A DNA stretch of 64,000 bases from JAJPHF01 sp035293805 (GCA_035293805.1 DATGMD010000031.1:186001-250000), one strand, 5' to 3'; counted from the stretch's first letter, positions 24,629 through 33,813 are shown. Program-made: numbers and translations. Notes: generated from the letters alone by a model not told the origin.

Positions 24629-25240
24629 CTAGGCCAGCAGCCGGTAGGCGGTCAGGTGCAGGCCCGCGATGTCGTAGCTGCGCTCCTCGAAGCGCCAGCC
24701 GGTTTCGCCCAGGGCTGCATGGGCGGCGGGGGTCAGCAGGGTCTCCCCGGCTGCGGCCAGGTCCTCGCCCAGCTTGAACGCGAAGTTCATCTCGTCGCCG
24801 TAGAGGTGGCCATCGCCCAGGTCGAGCACGCTGCCGTAGCCGATCCCGATGGAGATGCGCGTCTCGTCGGCCGCCGGCAGCGCCTCGTTCGCGGCCGCCA
24901 CGTGGCCCATCGTCTCCGCGGCGCAGCTTACGGCCGCGGCCGCATCGGGGAAGACGGCGAAGAAATTGTCGGCCTCAGTGCAGAGCAGCCGGCCGCCGTG
25001 CTGCGCCACGACCGGCCCGATCAGCCGCTCCAGCAGCTCCTGCCGCGCCAGGAAGGGAATGATGCCGAGCGCGTGGGTCTGGCGGGTGAAGCCGCAGGTG
25101 TCGATGACCAGCACGGCGAGCGTGGTGCAGAACTCCTGCTGGATGATGCCCACGATGCGCTCGCGCTCGTCCGGCCGCTCGTTGTAGTCGTACAGCAGGT
25201 GGCGAAAGCGCGTCGCGCGGCCCGCTGCCTGGCCCGTCAT
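24629..25240 (-). CDS. Class III adenylate/guanylate cyclase-domain protein
   Basis: 203 residues, consisting of a single class III nucleotidyl cyclase-like domain. The metal aspartates appear as Asp47 in VIDTCGFT and Asp91 in TEADNFF. The C-terminal G-D-E-M-N-F-A-F-K-L region has Asn152 in the position that binds ribose in active enzymes. The usual arginine four residues later reads Lys156, so activity is uncertain. There is no sensor or membrane domain. ATG 25240 overlaps the stop of the upstream methyltransferase (ATGA), so the two are coupled. Confidence 0.75.
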   Translation of the reverse strand: MTGQAAGRATRFRHLLYDYNERPDERERIVGIIQQEFCTTLAVLVIDTCGFTRQTHALGIIPFLARQELLERLIGPVVAQHGGRLLCTEADNFFAVFPDAAAAVSCAAETMGHVAAANEALPAADETRISIGIGYGSVLDLGDGHLYGDEMNFAFKLGEDLAAAGETLLTPAAHAALGETGWRFEERSYDIAGLHLTAYRLLA

Positions 25241-26124
25241 CGCGGGCCTCGGCGCACCGCCTCGCGCGCGGGCCGCGCCACCGCGAACAGATCGTTGGCG
25301 GTCAGCGCGCAGAGCGGCGTGCGCATCGCCAGCCGGACCAGGCGGCGCGCGAGCGGGCGGCGCAGCAGCGGGTAGGCGCCGCCGCGCACGTCGTCGGCGC
25401 CGAGCGCCGCGCCGTCGTCGAAGCGCGCCCGCCAAGCTGCCTGCTCGACCGTCAGGTTCTCCAGCCAGAGCCGCGCGCGGAAGCCGCAGGCGCGCAGCAG
25501 GCGCCGCAGGCCGACGATGTCCTGCTCGTTCACGTGGACCTGCCGCTCGTAGGCGGTGCGCGGGTTGGCGGGCAGCCCGGGGCGCACCAGACGCAGCAGC
25601 GGGTAACCGTAGGCGAGTGCCCAGCGGTTGGGCACCGTGTGGACGACCAGCCAGCCGTCGGGCCGCAGCACGCGGCGCACCTCCCGCAGCGCCAGCGCGA
25701 GCTGCCAGGGATGCAGGTGCTCGACCACGTCGAGCATCAGCGCGCGGTCCACCGAGCGGTCGGGCAGCGGCAGCGCCGTCGCGTCCGCGCGCACCAGCTC
25801 GACGCGGGCGCGCACCGCGGACGGCGCGAGCGCGAGGGTGCGCGCGGTGAGCGCCAGGCAGTCGGCCGAGTAGTCGACGGCGAGCACCCGCGCGCCCCGA
25901 GCGGCGGCGTGGAAGCTCGCCTCGCCGCGGCCGCAGCCGAGGTCGAGCACGCGCACGCCGGGCCCCGGTCGCGCCAGCGCCAGCGAACGCACCAGGCGGG
26001 GCCGTAGCCCCGCCCCGCGCGTGCGCAGGAACTCGTCATAATCGCCGCCCGTGAACGCGAGCAGCAGCTCCTCAGAGTACAGCTCGGCGGGCACAGGCGC
26101 GGGGCGCCGCTGCTCTCGAATCAC
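25237..26124 (-). CDS. SAM-dependent methyltransferase, class I
   Basis: 295 residues from GTG 26124, with GGAGAG 7 nt upstream. The longer open frame upstream overlaps the neighbouring methyltransferase and is Arg-rich, so it is not coding. Motif I is VLDLGCGRGEASF, motif post-I is VLAVDYSADCL, and motif IV includes RALMLDVVEHLHPW; LRPDGWLVVHTVPN is typical of Methyltransf_11 enzymes that act on small molecules or lipids. The C-terminal 90 residues are Arg- and Leu-rich. The acceptor is unknown. Confidence 0.85.
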   Translation of the reverse strand: MIREQRRPAPVPAELYSEELLLAFTGGDYDEFLRTRGAGLRPRLVRSLALARPGPGVRVLDLGCGRGEASFHAAARGARVLAVDYSADCLALTARTLALAPSAVRARVELVRADATALPLPDRSVDRALMLDVVEHLHPWQLALALREVRRVLRPDGWLVVHTVPNRWALAYGYPLLRLVRPGLPANPRTAYERQVHVNEQDIVGLRRLLRACGFRARLWLENLTVEQAAWRARFDDGAALGADDVRGGAYPLLRRPLARRLVRLAMRTPLCALTANDLFAVARPAREAVRRGPR

Positions 26125-26194
26125 CTGGGCGCTCTCCGTCGCGTGCTTGGTGGCCGGTTGGCTCCTGAGGTTGTACCAGCGCGCGCTTGCCCGC

Positions 26195-26950
26195 TCAACC
26201 GCGGCGTCGCGCGACCAGCAGCAGCCCCGGCCCCCAGGGCAGACCGTCGGACAGGTGGTCGGCGGCGAACAGGGCGCCGACAGTCCGCGTGGTGGTGCCT
26301 GCCCGGCCAAGGCGGAGCGCGAACCCCGGCGCGGCGCCCCGCCGCGCGTGCCGGCCGAGCACCGGGCGCTGCACCAGCCGCTCGTACAGCAGCCCGAACG
26401 GGAATCCCCAGTGGTGCAGCCGTAGCACCTCGAAGCCGCGCGGCTCGACCAGCGCGCGCAGCTCCGCCCGCTCGTAGCGGCGCGCGTGCCCCGCCCAGCG
26501 GTCGAGCCAGCTATAGCGCGCGCGCCCGGCCGGCACCGTCGCGACGAGGACTCCCCCTGGTCGCAGCGTTCGCGCCAGCCCTGCCACCGCGGCGGCGTCG
26601 TCGGCCACGTGCTCCAGCACCTCACCGCACACCGCGCCGTCGAAGACGCGGGCCTCGAATGGGAGCGCCGCCACGTCGCCGCACACCAGCCGGATGGGCG
26701 CCTTGGGGCCAACGCGCTCGCGCAGGTAGGCAAGAAAGGCGGCCGAGTCGTCCAGCGCCGTCACCGCGTAGCCCCGCCGCGCGAGCGCCCGAGCGAGCGT
26801 GCCGCGCCCGGCCCCCGCGTCGAGCACGCGGACGGGCACGCGGCTGCCTGGCAGGCGGGGAGGCAGGTAGGCGGCCAGCAGCCGCGCCATGAGCGCCACG
26901 CGGAAATGGTGCCGCGGCCCGACCAGCTCCGGCTCGGCGCCCCAGCGCAT
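26195..26950 (-). CDS. SAM-dependent methyltransferase, class I
   Basis: 251 residues. Motif I is VLDAGAGRGTLARALARRG, followed by VTALDDS, VCGDVAALPF and FDGAVCGEVLEHV, then LRPGGVLVATVPAGR. It is a Methyltransf_11/25-type enzyme. The C-terminal part is long and hydrophobic in places, as in enzymes methylating lipid or sugar intermediates. It is a neighbour, not a close copy, of the methyltransferase at 25237, separated by 70 bp. No strong ribosome binding site precedes ATG 26950. Confidence 0.8.
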   Translation of the reverse strand: MRWGAEPELVGPRHHFRVALMARLLAAYLPPRLPGSRVPVRVLDAGAGRGTLARALARRGYAVTALDDSAAFLAYLRERVGPKAPIRLVCGDVAALPFEARVFDGAVCGEVLEHVADDAAAVAGLARTLRPGGVLVATVPAGRARYSWLDRWAGHARRYERAELRALVEPRGFEVLRLHHWGFPFGLLYERLVQRPVLGRHARRGAAPGFALRLGRAGTTTRTVGALFAADHLSDGLPWGPGLLLVARRRG

Positions 26951-27083
26951 GGCGCTCGCCGCCGCGACGCCCGCGCGAGGACCGGTGCCGCCGCGCCCGT
27001 CGCGGCCAATACCGGCTTCCCCGCCGCGCCTATCGCTGCCGCCCGCGCCGCGGTCGCTCTCAGGGATCCTGCCCCCGTCGATG

Positions 27084-27275
27084 CTACTGGCCCCGCCGCG
27101 GCAGCTCGGCGCGCAGCCGCCGGACCTCGGCGACGAGCCGCGGGACGTCGTCGGTGTGGTAGGCGACGTACTGCCGGGCCGTCCCCGGCGTCAGCGGCGG
27201 CACCTCCTCCCGAAACGCGAGCGCTCGCTGCATCGTCTGGTCAAGGTCCCTCTCGCTCAGCGACGGGTCCTGCAT
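27084..27275 (-). CDS. Small charged protein, 63 aa, unknown
   Basis: ATG 27275 is preceded by GGAGGGAG with 8-nt spacing, which decides this start over the longer reading. The protein begins MQDPSLSERDLDQTMQRAL, has PPLTPGTARQYVAYHTDDV in the middle and a basic C-terminal helix (VRRLRAELPRR). There is no signal or membrane segment. It is divergent from the PhzF gene, with 160 bp between starts. I do not recognise a family. Confidence 0.6.
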   Translation of the reverse strand: MQDPSLSERDLDQTMQRALAFREEVPPLTPGTARQYVAYHTDDVPRLVAEVRRLRAELPRRGQ

Positions 27276-27331
27276 GCGTGTACTCCCTCCGGCGAGCGCC
27301 GATCCCGCGGCCAGCCCGGCCCCCTGGAGTG

Positions 27332-27337
27332 TAGAAT
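27332..27337 (+). promoter_or_regulatory. -10 box TAGAAT upstream of phzF-like gene
   Basis: TAGAAT preceded by GTG lies 98 nt before ATG 27436. No convincing -35 hexamer is visible, so the call is tentative. Confidence 0.35.
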
Positions 27338-27435
27338 CCAGGCGGTGCGGTCCGCTACCCAGGCCGCTAGCGGGGCGCGCTGATTGCTGCGTCTGTTGCT
27401 CGCCGCGACCCAACCGGTACCGGAAGGACACGCTA

Positions 27436-28248
27436 ATGGGCCTGCCGATCATCCAAGTAGACGCGTTCACGGAGCGGCCGTTCGCGGGGAACCCAGCGGC
27501 CGTGTGCGTGCTGCCGGCGGCGGCCGATGCGGTCTGGATGCAGGCCGTGGCGCGCGAGATGAACCTGTCGGAGACGGCGTTCCTCGTGCGCCGCGACGAC
27601 GGCTACGACCTGCGGTGGTTCACGCCCGCCGTCGAGGTCGAGCTGTGCGGCCACGCCACGCTCGCCAGCGCCCACGTGCTGTGGGAGGAGGGCCATCTGC
27701 CCCCCGACGAGGGCGCGCACTTCTGGACGCGTAGCGGCCTGCTCACCGCCGAGCGACAAGGCGCCTGGATCGAGCTGGACTTCCCCGCCAAGCCGCAGGA
27801 GCCCGCCGAGGCGCCGCCCGGGCTGGCGGCGGCGCTGGGCGCGACGCCCCGCTACGTCGCGCGCAACGCCTTCGACTACGTCGTCGAGGTGGAGTCCGAG
27901 GCGGTCCTCCGCGCGCTCACGCCCGACTTCACCGCACTGCGGGCGATCCCCGTGCGCGGCATCAGCGTGACGAGCCGCGCCGACACGGCCGGCTACGATT
28001 TCGTCTCCCGCTTCTTCGCGCCGGCCTCGGGCATCGACGAGGATCCCGTCACCGGCTCGGCGCACTGCTGTCTGGGGCCGTTCTGGGCCGAGCGGCTGGG
28101 TCGGCGCGAGCTAACGGCCTACCAGGCGTCGGCACGCGGCGGCGTCGTGCGCGTGCGCGTGGGCGACGGCCGGGTTTATCTTGGCGGGCAGGCCGTCACC
28201 GTGCTGCGCGGCGAGCTAGCGGCCTCGGCCAGTATGCCGAGCAGTTGA
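27436..28248 (+). CDS. PhzF family isomerase
   Basis: 270 residues from ATG 27436 behind GGAAGGA. The two-domain PhzF/diaminopimelate-epimerase-like fold shows VDAFTERPFAGNPAAVCVL, LSETAFLV (the catalytic glutamate region), LRWFTPAVEVELCGHATLASAHVL and the second-half repeat FFAPASGIDEDPVTGSAHCCLGPFW. Relatives isomerise small acids such as trans-2,3-dihydro-3-hydroxyanthranilate; most have no known substrate. No phenazine gene is near. The 3' end overlaps the convergent glycosyltransferase by 73 nt. Confidence 0.95.
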   Translation: MGLPIIQVDAFTERPFAGNPAAVCVLPAAADAVWMQAVAREMNLSETAFLVRRDDGYDLRWFTPAVEVELCGHATLASAHVLWEEGHLPPDEGAHFWTRSGLLTAERQGAWIELDFPAKPQEPAEAPPGLAAALGATPRYVARNAFDYVVEVESEAVLRALTPDFTALRAIPVRGISVTSRADTAGYDFVSRFFAPASGIDEDPVTGSAHCCLGPFWAERLGRRELTAYQASARGGVVRVRVGDGRVYLGGQAVTVLRGELAASASMPSS

Positions 28249-29324
28249 CGGCCTAGCGGCTCGGGAGCATAGCGCGCGGCCACGAGCGGCGGCCCGGCCG
28301 CTGCCAGGCGCGCGCGCAGGGCGGCGTCGGCGCGCAGCCGTAGTAGGGCGGCGGCCAGCGCGTCCGCGTCGGCCGGGGCGCAGAGCAGCGCGCTCTCGCC
28401 GTCCGTCAGCAGCTCGCGGGCGGCCGGCGAGTCGCGCGTCACCACGGGGCGGCCGGCGGCGAGCGCCAGCAGCGCCTTCGCCGGCACCACGCGCGCCGCC
28501 TTCGGTGAGCCGCCGAACACGCCGAGGCAGACGTGCGCCGGCGCCAGGTAGCGCGCGACGAGCGCCTCTTCGCTCAGCCACTCGCGGGCGAGTCGCACGT
28601 TGGCCAGGCCCCACTCCCGGACCCGCGCGACGGTGGCCGCGTACTCCTGGCCGTCGCCCACGAGCGTGAAGCGGACGTCGGGGAGGCCTCGCAGGTGGCG
28701 CGCGGCGCCCAGCACGTATTCCAGGCCGTGCAGCGGGATGTAGCCGCCGTAGTAGACGACCTCGAAGCCCTCGGCGGGCGGCGGGGGCAGCGGCGGGCGC
28801 GGCCAGGCGCCCATCGGTACGACGGCCAGGCGCGCGGCCGGCACGCCGAGGGCGCGCGCGAAGTAGGCGGCGTGGGCGCGCGTGTCCGCCAGCACGCGGT
28901 CGGCGCGGCGACAGGCCAGCCGGTCGAGCAGGCGGGCGGCCTGCCAGCGCGGCGAGTGCCGCCCCGCGAGGCCGCGGTCCTCGACCGTCTCGGCCAGCGA
29001 CAGGAAGGCGTCGAGCACGACCGGACGGCCCGCGCGCCGCGCCAGGCGGTTGGCGAGCAGCACGTCGAGGTGACCGGCGTAGCCCACGACGAGCGCGTCG
29101 TAGCCGCCGATCCGGCGGTGGCGAGCCAGCAGGACGCGCCAGGCCGCCGCCAGCCGCCGCGGGACGGCGTGCGGAGTGCGCGCGGCGGCGAGCTTGTCGG
29201 CGGTGCCACGCCACAGCGGCGCGCGGCACTCGACCACCTCAGCGCCCGCGGCGCGCAGCCCGGCCAGCAGCAGGGCGTTGCGCGCGAAGGCGGGGTCGTA
29301 GGTGCCGAAGTAGCAGACGCGCAC
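28176..29324 (-). CDS. Glycosyltransferase group 1 (GT4-like)
   Basis: 382 residues from GTG 29324 after GAGGCGAG. The N-terminal Rossmann half begins RVCYFGTYDPAFARNALLL. The C-terminal nucleotide-sugar half has VVYYGGYIPLHGLEYVL, F-T-L-V-G-D-G-Q-E-Y and the E-x7-E-like region around V-P-A-K-A-L-L-A-L-A-A-G-R-P-V-V. It is cytoplasmic or membrane-associated and probably adds a sugar to a lipid-linked or surface glycan. It lies downstream of a lipoprotein gene on the same strand. The unusually long 73-nt overlap with phzF suggests its last residues may not be essential. Confidence 0.85.
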   Translation of the reverse strand: MRVCYFGTYDPAFARNALLLAGLRAAGAEVVECRAPLWRGTADKLAAARTPHAVPRRLAAAWRVLLARHRRIGGYDALVVGYAGHLDVLLANRLARRAGRPVVLDAFLSLAETVEDRGLAGRHSPRWQAARLLDRLACRRADRVLADTRAHAAYFARALGVPAARLAVVPMGAWPRPPLPPPPAEGFEVVYYGGYIPLHGLEYVLGAARHLRGLPDVRFTLVGDGQEYAATVARVREWGLANVRLAREWLSEEALVARYLAPAHVCLGVFGGSPKAARVVPAKALLALAAGRPVVTRDSPAARELLTDGESALLCAPADADALAAALLRLRADAALRARLAAAGPPLVAARYAPEPLGRQLLGILAEAASSPRSTVTACPPR

Positions 29325-29363
29325 GCTCGCCTCGCGCGCCGGCGGACCGTGTGTGCCCGGCGG

Positions 29364-30080
29364 CTACTGGCTGACCGCGCCGGGCGGCTCGGTGATGCTG
29401 ATCGAGGCGTTGTGGTTCATGTACGTCCAGGTGGCCTCGTAGCGTTGGAGCAGCGGCTTGCCCGTCGTCGGGTCGGCGGGGTCTTGCCGCGTGCCGCGTG
29501 TCTCGCGCTTCAGGAAGTAGTTGGTGTCGGGGTCGATCCAGAGCTTAGTCTGGAAGTCCCAGCCGGCGTTGCGCTGCTGCGCGTCGCCCTCATGGCGGAT
29601 GAGCAGGATGCGGGCGGGGCGGCCGTCGATCTGGTCCACGCCCACCCACGACGTGGCCTGCACGCCGGTGAACATGAAGCTGTCGCCCGGCCACACGAAG
29701 TTGTCCGTCGCCGGCTGGGCCTGCCATGGCCCGTCGGCGCCGACCTTCTTGAAGAAGCGCGTCCCGAGCGTGACCGTCTCGCCGGTCACCACGTCCGTCG
29801 GGCCGCGCCCCTCAAAATGCTCGTAGCGCTCGTCGGGCGCCACGTAGGCGCGCTCCACGTCGGCGCCCAGGAACATCTGGTCGTTGCGATACGTGCGGCT
29901 GCTGAACTTCTCGCGCATCGACGTGAGCTGGCTCATCGCGGCGGACGCCGCGCTCAGCGCCGCGTCGGGCGCGGGCCAGCTGGACGTATCGGGTGCGGCC
30001 GAGGCGCCGACGGGCAGCGTCGGCGGCGTACAGGCCACGGCGGCGAGCAGACAGAGCGGGATCAGCCAGGCGCGCGGCAT
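29364..30080 (-). CDS. Lipoprotein, possibly LolA/LppX-like fold
   Basis: 238 residues from ATG 30080, with AGGAGG 5 nt upstream. The signal peptide ends in a lipobox LLAAVAC (Cys17). The mature part has a helical start (AALSAASAAMSQLTSMREKF) and then long beta-rich stretches with E-G-R-G, V-T-L-G-T-R-F-F and alternating W/Y residues. This resembles lipid- or lipoprotein-carrier folds but has no diagnostic motif. It is anchored outside the membrane. Function is unassigned; similar architecture is seen at 53312. Confidence 0.7.
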   Translation of the reverse strand: MPRAWLIPLCLLAAVACTPPTLPVGASAAPDTSSWPAPDAALSAASAAMSQLTSMREKFSSRTYRNDQMFLGADVERAYVAPDERYEHFEGRGPTDVVTGETVTLGTRFFKKVGADGPWQAQPATDNFVWPGDSFMFTGVQATSWVGVDQIDGRPARILLIRHEGDAQQRNAGWDFQTKLWIDPDTNYFLKRETRGTRQDPADPTTGKPLLQRYEATWTYMNHNASISITEPPGAVSQ

Positions 30081-30266
30081 GAGGTCCTCCTGGTGGAGCG
30101 TCCGGGCGGGGATTATAGCCGAATCTCGCGGCGCTCGCGAAAACGCCCCGCCCGGCCCCCACGCCCGCCGCGCCGGTCGCGCGTCCGCGTCGCCCCGATC
30201 GCTTTGCGCGGTGGGGAGGCGCGGGTTAGAACAGTCGGGCGCGACGAAGCGGCGTGAGGAGGAGCG

Positions 30267-32018
30267 GTGGCGCGGTCCGCGACGAGCAGCCGTCCGGCCC
30301 GCGGCCTCGCCGGCACCTGGCCGCGCCGCGCTGGCCTCGCGCTGCTCCTTGGCGTCCTCGTGGTGATCGCCTACGGCCCGGCCGTGCCCAGCTTCTTCGT
30401 GTCCGACGACCTCGACATGCTGTCCGGCGATGCCAGCGACCTCTTCTCTCCTGCCTCGGGCTTCGGCCGCTTCATGCCGCTCGCCGCCGCCATCCACCAC
30501 GCCGCAGCCCTCACCTTCGGGCTCAACCCCCTACCGGCGCACACGTTTCAGCTTGCTCTGCACGCTGCCTGCGCCGTGCTCGTGTACCTGCTCGTGCGGC
30601 AGCTAGCCGCGAGTCCGACGCGCGGGGGCAGTTGGCAGGCCACCCCGGTCGCCCTCACGGCCGCGCTGCTGTTCGCCCTGTACCCGCGGCACCACCAGGT
30701 GGTGATGTGGTTCGGCGCCGTCTCGATCGGCGCGGCGGCGGCGCTGGCGCTGGCGACGGCCGTGCTGTTCCTGCATGCGTGGCGAAGCCACGACGCGCGC
30801 GCCGGCTGGGCCGCCGCGGTCACCTACACGGCCGCGCTGCTCGCCCACGAGTCGGCCGTCGTGCTGCCGCTGCTCCTCGTCGCGCTGGCGCTCTACGAGC
30901 GGGCGAGGGGCCGCACCACGCCGCTCGCGGCCCAGCCTCCGGCCGAAGCGGCCCTGGCGCCGGACGGTGCGCCGCGCCGCTCGACCAGCGCGCCTCCGTA
31001 CCCGACCCTCGTCGCCGGCCCGCGTGTCGCCGCCGCGCGGCTGCGCGCCCGGCTCGGCGCCCTGCCCGGCTGGCTGTGGGCGCTGCCGCTCGCCAGCGTG
31101 GCGCACCTCGGGCTGCTTGCCTGGGCCTACCGCGCGCGCGCCGCGGCCTACCCTGACAGCGGCTATCGCTTTCTCGGCCTGGGCGGCGATCTGGTGATCG
31201 CCCCGCTGCGCTACGCCGCGCAGCTCGTCGTGCCCCCGCCGTGGACCGAGAGCCTGGCGCTCGGCGTCGTGGGGCTCGCGCTGGGGGGGCTCGCGCTGGT
31301 CGCCGCCGGCTGCTGGGCCTGGCGTGACGATGCGACGGTGCGGCTGGGGCTCGCCTGGGCCGCGCTCGCGGGCGCGCCGTTCGTCCTGTTCGGCGTCTAC
31401 GGCGTCGCCGACCGGTACTACTACCTGCCGTCCGTGGGCCTGGCCCTGGCGCTCGCGGTCGCGCTCGGGCGGCTGGGGTGGTGGCGCCTGCCGCTCGTGG
31501 CCGCCTACGCGGTGGTGGCGGTGGTGCTGCTCTTCCAGGTGGCGGGGGAGTGGCGGCTGGCCGGCGCCCGCGTGCGCGCCACGATGGACTACCTCGCCGC
31601 CTGGGCGGCCGCCGCGCCGCCAGGGTCCCCTGAGGCGGCGGCGTTCGTCGGGGTGCCGTTCAAGCGCGGCGAGCGGTGGCCGGGCAGTCAGGTGTACATC
31701 TTCTCGACGGGGCTGGTCGGTGCGGCGCACCTGGCGACGGGGTGGCCTGGGCTGCGCGTGTCCTACGTGTTCGCCGACGAGCACCCCGCGCTCGGGGCCT
31801 GGCTCGCCGCGCTGCCGGCCGCGCCCGGCCCGCCCGGCCTCGCCCTGTTCGCCCTGGACGCCACGCCGCCCGTCGATCGCTCGAACGTCCTCGGCAGCGC
31901 GCTGCCCACCCTGAGCGAGCTGCGCTGGCGAGGGGCCTCCCGCACGCCGATCGATTGGGCCAGCTACCTGGCGGCGACCGAGACGAACGGGTTAGTGCGG
32001 CGCTCTACTGACAGGTAA
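30267..32018 (+). CDS. Multi-pass GT-C type membrane glycosyltransferase-like protein
   Basis: 583 residues with about 10 membrane segments. GTG 30267 follows GAGGAGGAGCG. The first loop after helix 1 contains FFVSDDLDM, an acidic D-D pair where GT-C enzymes bind metal or substrate; then GFGRFMPLAAAIHH and LPAHTFQLALHAACAVLVYLLV, as in PMT/TMTC-like proteins. The C-terminal 130 residues form a soluble tail. A Pro/Ala-rich basic loop lies at about 205-265. Sugar donor and acceptor are unknown. It ends 14 nt inside the convergent secreted-protein gene. Confidence 0.75.
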   Translation: MARSATSSRPARGLAGTWPRRAGLALLLGVLVVIAYGPAVPSFFVSDDLDMLSGDASDLFSPASGFGRFMPLAAAIHHAAALTFGLNPLPAHTFQLALHAACAVLVYLLVRQLAASPTRGGSWQATPVALTAALLFALYPRHHQVVMWFGAVSIGAAAALALATAVLFLHAWRSHDARAGWAAAVTYTAALLAHESAVVLPLLLVALALYERARGRTTPLAAQPPAEAALAPDGAPRRSTSAPPYPTLVAGPRVAAARLRARLGALPGWLWALPLASVAHLGLLAWAYRARAAAYPDSGYRFLGLGGDLVIAPLRYAAQLVVPPPWTESLALGVVGLALGGLALVAAGCWAWRDDATVRLGLAWAALAGAPFVLFGVYGVADRYYYLPSVGLALALAVALGRLGWWRLPLVAAYAVVAVVLLFQVAGEWRLAGARVRATMDYLAAWAAAAPPGSPEAAAFVGVPFKRGERWPGSQVYIFSTGLVGAAHLATGWPGLRVSYVFADEHPALGAWLAALPAAPGPPGLALFALDATPPVDRSNVLGSALPTLSELRWRGASRTPIDWASYLAATETNGLVRRSTDR

Positions 32019-32568
32019 GGCTAGTAGTGTCCGCGCGCGCCTGGCCGGAGCAGTTCACCGGTAGCTCGGCGCCGTCGTTGCTGCGGAGCGTGCCGACCAG
32101 CGACTGGGTGTTCCCGACTGTCCGCGTCGAGAGCACGCCCTGGAAGATCGCCTCGCTGCCCATGCGGCCGGGCGGCGGCATGAAGGCCGTGCTCGTCTGT
32201 GGGCGCCCATCGGCGGACAGCAGCGAGAGGGCCGAGCCGGTCTCCAGGTCGGCGCAGTACAGGTACGAGCCGGCCGACTGGCAGTACGCCTGGCCCGACG
32301 CGAACGGCGTCGCGTGGCTCAGCGCGTAGGGGGCGCCGGAGTAGTAGAGAAGCGGCATGTAGCCGCCGTAGAGCGCCGTCGAGTCCTCGGGCGTCGCGGG
32401 GCTCTGGGCGGTCAGCGCGCGGGGGTAGCTGTAGGCGTTGCGAGTGTAGTCGTAGCCCGCACCGTAGCCATACGTGCCGTAGGCTGGCCACTGCTGCGCG
32501 GCCGCCGGCGCCACCACCGTCAGCGCGAGCGCCAGTCCTGCCAGGGCGCCGCCGAGTCGTCCGCGCAT
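32005..32568 (-). CDS. Secreted Tyr/Gly/Ser-rich protein, 187 aa
   Basis: ATG 32568 follows GGAGG. A signal peptide ends AAA-QQ at about residue 25. The mature N-terminus is tyrosine-rich (QQWPAYGTYGYGAGYDYTRN, then YSYP). The remainder has four cysteines and beta-like segments (CADLETGS, GTLRSNDGAELPVNCSG). I do not recognise a domain. It has a consensus promoter 33-62 nt upstream of the start and is probably expressed alone. Surface or matrix function is an inference. Confidence 0.7.
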   Translation of the reverse strand: MRGRLGGALAGLALALTVVAPAAAQQWPAYGTYGYGAGYDYTRNAYSYPRALTAQSPATPEDSTALYGGYMPLLYYSGAPYALSHATPFASGQAYCQSAGSYLYCADLETGSALSLLSADGRPQTSTAFMPPPGRMGSEAIFQGVLSTRTVGNTQSLVGTLRSNDGAELPVNCSGQARADTTSLTCQ

Positions 32569-32600
32569 GGGAGCCTCCCTCGGTCCGGAATTCTAGTCTG

Positions 32601-32630
32601 AGAATAAGCCGCGGGCTGATGCGCTGTCAA
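32601..32630 (-). promoter_or_regulatory. Promoter TTGACA-18-TATTCT for secreted protein
   Basis: On the minus strand TTGACA occupies 32630-32625 and TATTCT 32606-32601, with an 18-nt spacer. The transcript would start near 32594, 25 nt before ATG 32568. The region is divergent with the TATAAT at 32662. Confidence 0.65.
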
Positions 32631-32661
32631 TTTAGCCTGCCCGTGTCGTGAGGGCGGGCCG

Positions 32662-32667
32662 TATAAT
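32662..32667 (+). promoter_or_regulatory. Consensus -10 box TATAAT upstream of alcohol dehydrogenase
   Basis: TATAAT lies 89 nt before GTG 32757. No -35 hexamer is clear at the right distance. Together with 32601-32630 it makes a compact divergent promoter region. Confidence 0.5.
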
Positions 32668-32756
32668 TCCCGGCAACTGCAACACCCGGCTCCCGTGGGC
32701 GCCGCGCCGCGACGGCGCCACGGTGACGGCGCGGCAGCCGGGGAGCGAGGTCGGGC

Positions 32757-33797
32757 GTGGTGGCGGGCGGCATGAGGGCAATGGTCGTGCGCGCGTTCGG
32801 TGGCCCCGAGCGCATCGTGCTCGAGGAGCGCGAGCGTCCGGCGCCGAGGCCGGGCGAGGCGCTAGTGCGTGTGGCCGCGTGCGGCGTGTGCCACCACGAC
32901 GTGCTCGACCGCAAGGGGCTGCTGCCCAGCGCGCGACTGCCCCAGATCCTCGGCCACGAGATCGCCGGCACGGTGGAGCGCGTGGGCGAGGGCGTCGACG
33001 CCCTGGCCCCCGGCGATCCGGTCGCGGTCTACGTCCGGACGGCCTGTGGGCGCTGCGCCGACTGCCTGGCGGGGCGCCAGGACCGCTGCCGGCACTCGCG
33101 CCTGCGCGGCTCGGGGGCGGACGGCGGCTACGCCGAGTACGTGCTCGCGGCGGCGCACAACCTGCTGCCCGTTCCGCCCGCCACGTCGCTCGTGGACGCG
33201 GCGCTGGCCGCCTGCCCCATCGGGGCTAGCCTGCAGGCACTGCGCGCCGCGGCCGTGGGGCTGGGCGACGTGGTACTGATCACCGGCGCGAGCGGCGGGC
33301 TGGGCCTGCACCAGATCCAGCTAGCGCGTCTGTGCGGCGCCGACGTGATCGCCGTCACTAGCTCCGAGGCGAAGGTCGCCGCGCTGCGCCAGGCGGGCGC
33401 GGCCGAGGTGGTGCTGGCGCCCGACCTGCAGTTCAGTGCCCGCGTCTGGGCGCTGACCGCGAAGCAGGGCGTCAGCGTGGTCCTGGACAACGTTGTGAGC
33501 ACCACGCTGCGCGAAAGCCTGCGCAGCCTGGGCCAGAACGGGCGCCTGGTCGTCATGGGCAACGTGGACGTCACGCCGGTCCCGGTCGATCCAGGCCTGC
33601 TGATCGGCCGGCGGCTGCACCTGATGGGCTCCAGCGTGTGTACGCCGCGCGACCTGCGCGCGGCGCTCGACCTCCTCGCCCGCGGCAAGGTGCGCTCCGT
33701 GATCGACTCGGTCTATCCCTTTCCCGAGGCCGCGGCCGCCCACCGCCGCCTCGAGGAGCGCGGCGTCTTCGGGCGTGTCGTGCTCTCGGGCTGGTGA
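32757..33797 (+). CDS. Zinc-containing alcohol dehydrogenase (MDR family)
   Basis: 346 residues with a GroES-like N-terminal domain and a Rossmann C-terminal domain. Catalytic zinc ligands appear in ACGVCHHD and L-G-H-E-I-A-G; the structural zinc lobe is CGRCADCLAGRQDRC with four cysteines. Cofactor binding is V-L-I-T-G-A-S-G-G-L-G. It oxidises or reduces an alcohol/aldehyde or enone; substrate unknown. GTG 32757 is read with GAGG upstream; ATG 32772 is an alternative. The next two genes follow at 16- and 13-bp gaps, forming an operon. Confidence 0.9.
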   Translation: MVAGGMRAMVVRAFGGPERIVLEERERPAPRPGEALVRVAACGVCHHDVLDRKGLLPSARLPQILGHEIAGTVERVGEGVDALAPGDPVAVYVRTACGRCADCLAGRQDRCRHSRLRGSGADGGYAEYVLAAAHNLLPVPPATSLVDAALAACPIGASLQALRAAAVGLGDVVLITGASGGLGLHQIQLARLCGADVIAVTSSEAKVAALRQAGAAEVVLAPDLQFSARVWALTAKQGVSVVLDNVVSTTLRESLRSLGQNGRLVVMGNVDVTPVPVDPGLLIGRRLHLMGSSVCTPRDLRAALDLLARGKVRSVIDSVYPFPEAAAAHRRLEERGVFGRVVLSGW

Positions 33798-33813
33798 GGA
33801 GGCAACGGCGCCC